This document shows, one piece after another, positions 22,555-32,721 of a DNA stretch of 64,000 nt. Below the pieces are notes generated by a model, which was given only the letters and a program-made list of their open reading frames with translations, had not been told where the DNA came from and ran no database searches. Source of the stretch: Epiperipatus broadwayi (taxonomy: Eukaryota > Onychophora > Udeonychophora > Euonychophora > Peripatidae). Both the position numbers and the translations under genes were made by a program. The stretch lies in the NCBI GenBank assembly GCA_028023455.1, contig JAQFVV010001037.1, forward strand, positions 1 through 64,000, in the 5' to 3' direction. Each line of letters starts with the position of its first letter. Positions within the stretch are counted from its first letter, which is position 1.

Positions 22555-23345
22555 TCAAATCTTAAGTGGTGAAATTATATCTTGAGTTATTGGTAAGTCT
22601 GACTTGCTTAATAATTTTTTTTTATATATATTTTCTTTGTGGCAAATTCTTTTTTGGTATTTGGTAAGTGAATTTGTGAAAGAACAAGAAGCCTTTGCAA
22701 AGGAGTTGAAGTTAAATGTATCAGCAATATTTCTCATGGTATTATTTGATTATTCAGAAGTTTAGTTTGAGAACTTTATCTCCAAAAGGTTGCAATATTC
22801 ACCAGCAGATTATAGAAATCTATCCATAAAGTATTTGCATCATCAAGACCAAGTAGAGTCAGTGAGTTTTACAAGAAGATTATTTCTAAAAATTAATTTT
22901 GATCTAATCTTAGTTGCATGAGAAAAATACATTAAACTATGATCCAAAGTCACTTCTAAATAGCATGGGATATGATCATATGACTACCATTGCAAAAGGT
23001 TGTATTCAGATTATGAGATGACCCTCAGTTATTTAAATGAAAAATTGAATAAATTATCTTCATTGAATTAGAAATAAGATCTTAGTTTTTGAAAAAAAAA
23101 AAAGTTTTCTAATTCAGGAAAGACTCTCTTTTGAGAAATCACAACAATATCATCAGCTTCAATGAATTTAGAAGATCATTAATGAATGTATTAAATAAAG
23201 CAGTTGAAAGAACTGAATACAGTGTGATCTGTAAAAAAAATGTTCTACTGTGATGATCATTTACTATCATTTGAAGTTTTCTATTGGAGAACATTTTGTC
23301 AAGTAAATTAATGATTTTATTGCATTTAAAATTTTTTGAAATTTT
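22555..23345 (-). pseudogene. LINE A reverse transcriptase, distal half
   Basis: This is the part of the LINE A reverse transcriptase downstream of the inserted element. It reads from the palm (FSNRKLQMIVNDHHSRTFFLQ-like block, then LFNTFINDLL near motif B) through the thumb and C-terminal region with ANTLWIDFYNLL. The motif C YADD box is not visible, so it is either lost to a deletion or mutated beyond recognition near 23150. A 60-codon open piece at 22555-22737 corresponds to the last block (SSFTNSLTKYQKR in one frame, shifted from the conserved frame). It is not functional. Confidence 0.72.
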
Positions 23346-23357
23346 TATATCATTTTT
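23346..23357. repeat. Target-site duplication, left copy (LINE B)
   Basis: The 12-mer TATATCATTTTT recurs at 24150-24161. The two copies flank LINE B, with its poly(A) tail (T run on the plus strand) directly inside this copy. Confidence 0.75.
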
Positions 23358-24149
23358 TTTTTTTTTATTAACAAAAAATTTACAGTGTCAGGTAGCTGCA
23401 TTTGATAATTATAATAGTTTCATATAGAAGTTCAAAGTTTTGCAACCAATCTGTGTGGTATTGTCATAACATTTACTGTAATAGTCTGAGATGTTGTCTC
23501 ATCATCACAAATGATAATCTGTGCCCATGTGTCTACAAAGAGACGCTCTGGCACAAAGAGTCGATATCTGTTCTTCATGCTTATTATTATTGTTTTAAAA
23601 GTTCTCCAAGGATCACTATATCATTGTCTGAAGGTATGCTGGCACCTGGTGATCCATAAGGCATGTAGTAGGCATGCCGCTAGCCTGATAGTTGCATAGT
23701 TGCCTTCTTTAATTGCCCGATCAATTGACAGGACATTGCCACAGCCAGAGGAAATGCTTGCATGTTTCTAGTGCAACTCGGGTATGAGCAGGCATATAAG
23801 ATGTGCTCCAGTGTTTCTTCATGCATATTACAGAGTTTACACATGGGGCTTAATTGACAAAATCCTCTTTGCATCACCAAAAAGTGACTGGTGAGCAAGG
23901 AGGACAAGTTAAACTTGATTATAAAATCGACCAGCTTTGGTCCTATCCACCAGTATCTTGTCTTCCTGAGCATTTGCTTTACAGACAGTCTTAATCGGGT
24001 AGATAATGGGTTTTGATTTGGGGAAAAGGATTTTGTACACTTCCCAATATGTTTGCTTAGCTTTCTCTAATTGTTTGGAAACTGAAAATAGAGTCCCCAG
24101 TTGTTCTTGTAGTTCTTTGATCCATTTACTGGGTATGAGTGGTGGTGTG
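23358..24149 (-). mobile_element. 5'-truncated LINE (LINE B) inserted into LINE A
   Basis: This is an insertion of about 790 bp holding only the 3' end of a LINE. It begins at the poly(A) end (T run 23358-23366) and is flanked by a 12-bp TSD. On the minus strand it encodes the C-terminal end of ORF2: an open frame at 23909-24175, then 23680-23973 with FNLSSLLTSHFLVMQRG and the zinc-binding motif MCKLCNMHEETLEHILYAC (C-x2-C-x8-H-x4-C). A further partly open stretch continues to about 23400. 5' truncation is normal for LINE insertions. The coding frame is better kept than in the host LINE A, as expected for a later insertion. Confidence 0.85.
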
Positions 24150-24161
24150 TATATCATTTTT
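24150..24161. repeat. Target-site duplication, right copy (LINE B)
   Basis: TATATCATTTTT, identical to 23346-23357. Removing LINE B and one copy joins WKND to IKISKNF in one frame of LINE A. Confidence 0.75.
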
Positions 24162-24600
24162 CCAAACAGAATCATAAGCTGAAGTTATATCAATAAAATT
24201 AGCACCAAAAGCCTTTATCAATCAATGTGACTAGTTAAGGATAAAACTTGTTTGCAACAGCTCCTTCATAACCAGCCTGCTTTATAGGAAGCTGACTCCT
24301 AACTATTGGTAAAATGTTTGATAATATGATATTGGTTGATAATATTATTTTAAGACTGCTGTAGTTTTGATAGTATAACAACTTTTAAGAATATTTTCAT
24401 TATGAATAATGCTACTGAATAGTTTTTTTAACCATTTTTGAGCTTTAAGTCCTCTTTTTTTTTTTTAGAAACTCTGGATGGACATTATCCGCTACTGGTG
24501 TGTTCTTATTTAAGATAAGCATGTGAAAATCACAGTTTACCAACATTTACATGCTATATTAGATTGATATTATGGGAACATTATGAGAGTGAATAATATT

Positions 24601-27065
24601 TCTATAGTATAATTTTTATTACACACTACTGTCACACAAGGTAGGGACTGGTTTTTATCCAATCTTAGCACCTTGTGAAGAGGTGTAATCATAAATGCAT
24701 AAACAAAGACATGTAAAAAAGGTGCATGATCTCCAAGATGCACATTTTATGCTGATCCAACATTCATTTGTTGATCCAAACCACAATCTCTTAGACATAT
24801 ATTTATCATTTTTCAGAATATATAAATAGTAAATTACTACAGTTTAATTGATAAATATCAAATTTGTTGCCCTCACAACTTTGACATAAATCACTAAATG
24901 GAGGTATATTAATAATTTTTATTAGTCATTCATTAAACTAGAGATTATTCAATAGTGAATATTATATTGGATAATGTCTAGTCTAATCACTGATTAGTAA
25001 AAAATATTTATATACTTCCATTATGAGAAAGATATTGGAACTCTGCTTTAATGATGCTTTTCCTCATTCTATCAATCTAAGGCTTAGAAGTTCTGGCATA
25101 TACAATTGGTGATATGATTAGCAATGACAGTAGCAGTTGAACATTCATCAAGCTTTCATAAAAAGGCTTAGGCCTCCCTCCCCCCTGGCATTGTTCAATT
25201 ATTTTATAAATTTGTTAGCAATTTCTGGAACTTTTCAAAAAATTGGTTATAAAGGGTACTGCTAGTTTTCTTTCAACCTGGCACTATTTGCTTATGATAT
25301 CCATGAGGGATGGATTCTATGGAAGCTATGATTGATTAGAGTCAGGAGCCAGTTTTTAGTTGGAAGTATTATATTATAAAGGGATAAAATATGAGAGAAA
25401 GCTGGTACTTTTCCTGGAAAGAAAAAAACACTAGTAAATTGAGAAACTCCAAAGAGAGTTATTTACTGAAAATAAAAAATATATCATAAAATTATATGAT
25501 AATTTCTATATGTGAAAACTTCAAAATATTTTAAAGTCTAATATTAAATAAAAATTAAAAGAAAAACAAATGAAGCACTTATTTTATTTGAAAAACTTTG
25601 TATAATAATATAGTCAAAATGAAAAGATTTGGGAAATAATCAGGTGCATGAGCTATATATTATTATTTATTTCTAAATTTTGAAATTAATAACCTGATTC
25701 AAATTATTCCATAATTTCAGCATCATAGAAAGAATGTATCTGGGTAGGAAAAATGAGTCCAAATAATTTTATTTATAGGAAGTCAAAATGAAACTAATAT
25801 AAAATTTAGACAAGTTCATCCACACTAGAAAAATAGAATAAGAGTAGCAATATTGGTATAAAGTTTACATAGACTAGATCAGTACATAATAAATTGGCTT
25901 TTTGATCATTTTCTGATGTCACAGTGGCTGCTGGTTTTGATTATTGTAGCAGGCATTTCAAAAGTTCTTATGATTATTTACCAAAACAGAGGCATTGAAA
26001 AACGATATATATATATTGTTAGGATTTAATTCTGCGTCTTCAAAAATTAAGTGAAAATGATTATGACTGGTGATGAAATTTTGTTAAGATCAACCAATAT
26101 ACTAATTCAGTGGAATTTGGAGCAGTCTAGCTAATTGTATGATGTTTAAGTTATCCTTAAAGTAAAAAAAAATGCTTATTGAATATATTAAAATTTTTAA
26201 TATTTTTTTTTTTTTAAAAAAAATAAATTAATATACTTGAAATGCAAAAAAGTATTAGTGATTTTCTTTTTTCACCACTTTTAGATATCTGAAACTATAT
26301 TTTAAATAAATGATAGAAACTAAATCGTTGATTTAGGAAAATATATTGATTAAATTAAATAGATTGCATTACTAAATTTTCTAAAAAGAAAAAAAAAAAT
26401 AACAGAAGTTTATTTAAATTAAGGCAGAAAAATTGATAAAAGAAAATTCTTAGAGGAGTTTAAGTTAAGTAAAGATGTTGGCAAAATTATTGGATAAAAT
26501 ATTGATGTTATTTATAAAACAATCTTAGTATTGGTGACAATAGACTGAACTTATCTTAGACTTTCAAGATTGCTAATGAACTGCCATTAGTGAAAATTAA
26601 TTTTTTAACTATAATCAATATGTAAATTGTAAGAATAATTTTTGATTATTACTAATTGAGAAGATATCTCTCAATGTTCTGAAGTATGTGTTTACAAATA
26701 AAATTTATATGCGGATAGCGAAATATGAAAAAAGAAGAATCTTGGATTAATAATATTAAAAAACTAAAGTAAAGAAAGACTAAATAACAAAAAATCCACT
26801 AGTGAAAAATTAAAAGAAATGAAAGCAAAATACATATTGCGGTTTATTGGAATTTTTATTAACTGCATTAATCCATTTTTCTTTTGGAGCCATCTATTTA
26901 AGTGCCACGTAAGTCCTTGTTTTAAAATACTAAACTTATGAATGATGAAATAGAAATGATTACAGATATAAAAAAAATGTTAAGAAGAGGGGGAAAAGGC
27001 AGAAATATAGAAATAATTTGCATCAGTAAAAATTAATAATTGTGCATATTTATTTGCTCAAATAA
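24601..27065. other. AT-rich intergenic DNA, no gene seen
   Basis: I recognise no gene. It may contain unrecognisable 5' parts of LINE A. A small hairpin, TCACACAAGGT ... ACCTTGTGA, lies near 24630-24680. Confidence 0.45.
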
Positions 27066-27069
27066 TACA

Positions 27070-27260
27070 GAAGGCTATCTCAGTTCAAGGTAGCATATCT
27101 GGTTGCTATGTGTATGACCTGAGTTCAAATTTAGGTCAAAGAGGTTTGGAAACAATGATTGTTAAATGGCTATCTAGATAGTCTTAGCCACAGAGTTAAA
27201 CATGGATGACAAACTGCTCAAACCACCATCACCTAGCATGATAAATACTACCTTTTTTCC
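27070..27260 (+). repeat. Candidate tRNA-derived SINE
   Basis: The first 75 bases look tRNA-like: GGCTATCTCAGTTCAAGG with an A-box-like TAGCATATCTGG region, then a B-box-like GAGTTCAAAT at 27121-27130 with TTAGGTC following. A unique body of about 110 bp leads to a T run near 27252 that could act as a Pol III terminator. This is a single copy here, so the family status is inferred from the tRNA-like head only. Confidence 0.5.
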
Positions 27261-27454
27261 CACTGTTTTCTCTATGAATATTTGGAGAGATCTTTGCTCG
27301 CAGTGATCTATAAATTATTGTTAATACCTTTTACATTAAGCAATCTAATAATGAATTTTAATTAAATGTTATAAGTATATATGTTTTACTTTATAATAAA
27401 TTTTGTTTTATTTTGAGTACATATATTCATTTTAACATTATTTTATTTTTCTCT

Positions 27455-27572
27455 CTCTTTTTATTTTTTCATAAGTGATAGTTTTTTCTTTTAAAAAAAG
27501 ATAAACACAATGACTCTTTTTATTTTTTCATAAGTGATAGTTTTTTCTTTTAAAAAAAGATAAACACAATGA
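27455..27572. repeat. Perfect 59-bp tandem duplication
   Basis: Bases 27455-27513 are repeated exactly at 27514-27572, each starting CTCTTTTTATTTTTTCATAA, and a third copy begins at 27573 for about 12 bases. Perfect identity in AT-rich DNA implies a recent slippage event. Confidence 0.9.
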
Positions 27573-29690
27573 CTCTTTTTATTTATGTATAAAAATTGAT
27601 TCTTTTTGTGTCTATCTTGTCTGTGTGGAATTAATTGCACTCTGTGTTACAAGCTGATAGTGTGACCATCTGCACTTAACTGAGCTGATAAATACTGATG
27701 TGTAACTACAATCATTTATCTTTTTTCTTTCTTGGCAGAATGAATACTTTTTATTCTTTTAAATTATTCATCTACAATAGCCTTATTTTATTTTTTTAGT
27801 TATAACTTTTATGTTCTTTTTATATATATTAATTATGCCACCTATCACTAAGAGTATTGAATTGACAAAGACAAATTTCTATTAGCTATAAAAAAAAATG
27901 CATATGCAAAATTATATCTTAAAAATTAAGATTTTAAAATTAAAATTGATTTCGGAAAAAGAAAATATTGCATTGGTTTAGAAACTAAGACATCATTTCT
28001 CTTTATGTTATCTTATTGAAAAGTCAGGGAATATAGGCACACGACCGTTAATTTGAAAAATTGGGTGAAAATTTTAATTTTGTATTAGAAATTTTTCAAA
28101 AAGGCATAAACGTACTTTGGCAAAAAGAAAAGTGTTTAAAAATGTAAGGTATTAACATAATATAATTTTAATTTATGAGTGAATATTTCTTTAAACCTAA
28201 TTTAATAATAAATAAAATTTAAATTCATTATCATTTTTAAGAAAAGATTTTGCATTGTTAAGTGGTAGAAATGTGAATTTGATACTGTAGTAAAAGTTGC
28301 ATCATATATATGGAGCATAGAAGGGACGATGAATAGAGAAATATTTTAAAAAAGTAATTAATCTGTATTAAAATATACCTGTATCACTTTAAAAAAATAA
28401 TTTAGTAAAAAAAATGTATATAAAGACATTAAGTATTTTTATTTGAAATTTTGTATTACGAAGTGATAAAAAATTCATTTTTAAAGTTTATACTTCTTTT
28501 TACACGTTTTTTTCAAAAATTGCATTATGGTAAAATTTTGTGCTTCTTGAATTTTTTTTTCTGTTTATAATTTGAAAATAAATATCTAACATATAATTTT
28601 CGACATTTTGCTTTTATATTTTCTACTGAGTTAACAATAAATACTGAATAAATTGACATGAGTTCTACATTTCTATTTTTTTATTCTGAGAAACATATTT
28701 CTATATGAAATTAGTTATGAAATCTTATATGAAAATGAAAACTATAATCACCCTTTTTTTTTTTTTTACATATTCTGCACCTATGTGTAAATTAAAATTT
28801 GATATAAAAAGTCTGTCATATACTATTGATCTTATCATGTTACATTAAGGGGCTGAGATAATACTGAAACTGTAAGCACATTCTATAGATTTTTTTTTTA
28901 AAAATTGATTTTAATGTAGGAAAATTATAAATTTTTTGCCTTTAAAAATTACTGTGTAGAAAATTACAGCTTATGATAATTTTTTTTAATTGGATATTAA
29001 TCTGACCATATGTGTGTGTGTTTTAAATCTTGGCTGAGTAATAATTTATCAGTCTGATATAAAAAGCTGCCTCTGTTGGATGCTAAAAACTTTGGCTACA
29101 TGTTTTTTATTTTAATATAGTCTAATGTAATGATTTGGTACTTTGATATTGGAAGGGACCATTTTATGAAGTTTAAGAATTTCTTTGAGTTATTGAAAAT
29201 AAACTTCTGTTTTAGAATTATAATTTTTTTGGTTCTGGATTATGTTGACATTTAGAAAATTTATTCGACTAAAGAATTAGTTTAATTTTTTTTTAAATAA
29301 AAATCAGATTGAAAACTCACCAGTAATTTTTCTTTTTTGATGATAACTAAAGGAATAGGGATTTGACAGTAGAAGTTTCCAACTCATTTTATTTTTCATT
29401 TGTTATTGAAATTTTAGCATAGACTTGTAATTTCATTACTTCTGGATTGGAAAACATGGAATATTTATATATTATAATAGTTTTTCTTCTTTTTTTTTAT
29501 GTCAGTTAAAATAAATAGCAATTTGACATTAATACTTGATAGCATTTTTTATTTTTGTTTTATATTTTAATTAAATTAATCAAAGTCTTTTTTTTCAGAT
29601 GTCATATTAAATTAAAAATAGATATGTATTAAATGTATTGTGGGAATTACTTTTGTGACAGTATTTTGACTGATCTAAAAGTATTCAAAA
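27573..29690. other. AT-rich intergenic DNA, no gene seen
   Basis: There are long A/T tracts and no recognisable gene. It should contain the endonuclease of the RTE relic that follows, if that copy was ever longer, but I could not read one. Confidence 0.45.
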
Positions 29691-29699
29691 AAGAAAAGT

Positions 29700-30690
29700 T
29701 TCAAATTAATACAACTCATATTAATCATAATATATCTGAACCAGAAAGAATTTGTAAATGTGTTTTATTGATTACAATAAGGTTTTTAATTCAATTGATC
29801 TTACTAAATTGTGGAGCATTCTTAGGAAAATGAATATATCAGAACTTATGGAAATTTGTATTTGGGACCAGAAACTACAGTTAAAACATCTGTGGTGAAT
29901 TAGATTGGTTTTAAATTAGCAAATGATTTATACAGGATGTGTACTATCATCCTTTGTGTAATGAATATGTAATGAGGAAACTTGACAAAATGAAAAACAA
30001 TGTGGATTCAGGATTGGTTGAAATATAGAACAATTTTCTGATGACATCACTTTATAAGTGAAAATTCTAAAGTTTGAAACTTTCATTATGAAAGTTAAAG
30101 AATAAAAATGAAAAATGGATTATTAATAAAAACAAAATTATAATGATAGAATCAATAGCTGATTTAAAAGTCAATGATGACAGAATGGAAGTTGCCTCTT
30201 TGAAACATTCATCAACAATTAAAGATCCAATAGTCAAACGATTTATTACAGAGTAACATTAGACTGAGATGTAATGAAAGATCTGATTAAGATTTTTAAG
30301 TGCCACAAACATATTTTTAGAAATAAATTTCAAAATTATTCATGTTGTAAGGTTTTGTTTGGATATTAATAAAGAAAAACAGAAAGTTATTGATGCATTT
30401 GAATTATGGCTCTGGTTGAGAATTTTATCAGCAACGGAGAAATTCAACAACTGGTTGATTAATAAGATTAGATCTGAACTTTCAATTAAGAACTAATTCT
30501 TAGGAGGAAATTGTTATATTTTGATTAGAGTTTGAGAAAATCTAATTCATTTTAAAAAGTATATAGTACTTGGAAATATTGGTAGTGAGAGAAGAACTAC
30601 TGCTATTGAGATGGATTGGTTTCAACATCATTTCTATAATGAATATGCTTCTGAGCAGCTTGGAAACTCAAACAAATGATAGATCAATTC
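29700..30690 (+). pseudogene. Ancient RTE/BovB-like LINE reverse transcriptase relic
   Basis: Following shifted frames gives an ordered series of blocks typical of BovB-like RTE reverse transcriptase. FNSIDLTKLWSILRKM near 29790-29835 is the K-A-F-D-x-V-D motif A region, and YTGCVLSS near 29930 is motif B (RQGCILSP). FSDDITL near 30040-30055 is motif C, with Phe-Ser-Asp-Asp replacing Tyr-Ala-Asp-Asp. IDAFELWLWLRIL near 30392-30430 is the characteristic DAFELWCWRRLL segment, and YIVLGNIGSERRTTAIEMDW near 30560-30620 is the LGKIEGRRRRG-like end. Dozens of stops and frameshifts show that it is much older than the other RTE copy at 60.7 kb. No endonuclease or 3' tail was found. Confidence 0.75.
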
Positions 30691-32290
30691 TGAAAAAATG
30701 CTATTCCTATGAATATCAGTATTCTGCAACAGTTATTGTCATATTATAATAATAATTGAACAATTATTGCACATTATTGTAGTCTGTAACAAATGTACTA
30801 TATTGCAAATAATTGCACTAGAGTTTCCACATTATACAAAATGGAAGTTGACAGAAAACTTAGTATCAAAACTATTGAGAAGCAACAAACATTCATTATT
30901 AAATTGTCATGTTCATTAAAAAGTAAAGCATATGACTAACAAGTTTACAGATATTACTTTTGGTATACAGTGAAATGTGTAACCTCAACTAGTTATGTTT
31001 ATATCTGAGCAAGGTTTCTCATGTTTATTCTGCTTTGAATGTAAGAAAAATAGCAGTAATATCTCATAATAATAGTGAGGAAATACAGAATTATTATATT
31101 AAGAATTCATTATATGTTAGTGAGATATTTTTTTAATATATCCAAAAATAGGCAATATATTATGTAAAGAAGATTGATTTGGATTTTCTCTTATATATTT
31201 TATTAATTAATAATTACACAATTTAAATACATAATACTTCAGGTTCCTGAGTTTGCAAAAACTAAAAATTCTAACATTATATATCAGCCAGCAAGTCTAA
31301 TCATTATATGTTTGCTAGTTATATTTTATAATACAGTGTAAGCTTTTTTCAACTAGGATTAATCGAGAGTAGAAGTCTATAGTAGAAGATACAGTTTGAT
31401 GGCATAATGGGGAACTATATCTTCAGTGTGAAACTGTACATCCTGTTGTCTTTACTATATTGTTTTATTGTAAGCTTTGATTATTTGTGTTGGCAAGATA
31501 AATGAATTTTTGAAGATATATTCGTATTTTATATAAGTTCAATCGATGTAAAAATGAATCATAAAAAGTAATGATTGGTCTGCTGTATTCTTTTTCTTGT
31601 CTGCTAACCAGTTTGGTTATCTCTCTCTTTTTTTTTTCATACATTATATTTCCTTTCTCTTGATAAACCAATCTAGGTTATTCAGTATGATTTGTGGGTG
31701 TAGTATCTGATATTAAGATTGTTACTGTTTGGGAATTATGCCTACATTTCTGGTTCAGAGGTCAATATCAACAATAGGCTCTTCTGGGCTTTTATCAATT
31801 TTTCTGATAGTCACTCTCATTTGCTCATGATAATAGAAGAAACTCATTCATTGTTTCCTGCATATGTGTAACACACAGTTTTGGTACTTTCATTAAACTT
31901 ACTATTTATTTGTTTGTATTATCAGATAAGCAAAAGTTATTATTAAGCACTGTGTAATGAATTGTTCAGGCTCATATAAATTGAACATCACTTAATTAAA
32001 ACCCAGATGAGGTGTTATTTACTTCACTATCAGTTATATAATAGTAAATTCAATAAAAGAGCTATGTAATGATATATTGGCCATATATTATTACAAGGAG
32101 AAGAATTTTATTGCCATGATAATCTTTAATGAGTTGTGATGTTGATTAATTTTATTGTCTTTGATTTTGATTTTATTATATGTTGATTCTGCTTGAGCTG
32201 TCTGAACAACTATAAAGATTTAGTTTTAGTCAGTTGGATGCCTTTGTTGTGAAGCAACCTGCTTTTATTTATTGCAATAATACAAAACAT
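30691..32290. other. AT-rich DNA with one unrecognised minus-strand frame
   Basis: A 68-codon Lys/Ile/Tyr-rich open frame on the minus strand (31465-31671) lies downstream of the zinc-knuckle relic at 32.3 kb. It may belong to the same decayed element, but I see no motif. Nothing else is recognised. Confidence 0.35.
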
Positions 32291-32298
32291 TTTTATGT

Positions 32299-32520
32299 TT
32301 AGGCATTGCTTCTTAATATGCTTCTTATTACACTTGTAGCAAACTTTGCCAGGATTTTGCCCTGTGATGCAGGTTTGAGCCGTAACCCAATTTTGTAATC
32401 TTGATTAGTTTCCTTTATTTTTGAATAGATTTTTTTAATGTATATTAACTCTGCTTGTGCTGTCAGTGTAATTGCAAAGTTGAAATTTGCATACAATCTT
32501 ATATCTATTTCAATTGTCAT
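32299..32520 (-). pseudogene. LINE/gag ORF1 relic with a zinc knuckle
   Basis: A 73-codon minus-strand frame (start 32520) reads MTIEIDIRLYANFNFAITLT and onward. In the neighbouring frame, near 32303-32341, the sequence encodes CYKCNKKHIKKQC, a CCHC-like knuckle (C-x2-C-x3-H-x4-C, one residue short of canonical spacing) preceded by GQNPGKV. This order, a moderately conserved domain and then a zinc knuckle, is what retrotransposon ORF1/gag proteins show. A frameshift of one base separates the two parts. The element type cannot be settled from this piece. Confidence 0.55.
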
Positions 32521-32680
32521 GCTGTTTTAGTTTTCTGTGTAAATAAATGATGATTACTTACTATGGCTATATAATCAGCAATGTAAGTAAATGTGAAAAT
32601 GTCATTGTTTTTTATGTGGTAAGTACACAGTATAGATTTCCATATAAAATGGATTGTAAATCTTTTTACTGTTATTGATA

Positions 32681-32721
32681 TGTTTGACTTAAGAATCGCA
32701 TGTTTGACTTAAGAATCACAT
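32681..32721. repeat. Short 20-bp tandem duplication
   Basis: TGTTTGACTTAAGAATCGCA is followed directly by TGTTTGACTTAAGAATCACA, with one difference. Confidence 0.8.

Larger units (their letters stand above)
22240..24600 (-). mobile_element. Minus-strand LINE (LINE A), interrupted by a second LINE 3' end
   Basis: This is a decayed jockey-like non-LTR element. On the minus strand, EFLKKKRGLKAQKWL near 24480-24425 and an RSQLPIKQAGYEGA block near 24290-24250 lead to DITSAYDSVWKND at about 24185-24155 (motif A region). After the inserted segment (23358-24149) the same frame resumes as IKISKNFKCNK near 23345. Then follow NRKLQMIVNDHHSRTFFLQ near 23270-23215 and LFNTFINDLL near 23185. The distal part has GLDDANTLWIDFYNLL near 22850-22800, SSQTKLLNNQ near 22760 and a tail resembling PLQRLLVLSQI near 22690, as in common invertebrate jockey-type elements. 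The frame continuity across the insertion is strong evidence for nesting. Many stops are present. Confidence 0.82.

Noticed and set aside
27070-27145. Functional tRNA gene
   Set aside because: The A- and B-box-like words are present, but the stems do not pair well enough, and the unit continues into a longer body, so it is better read as a SINE candidate.
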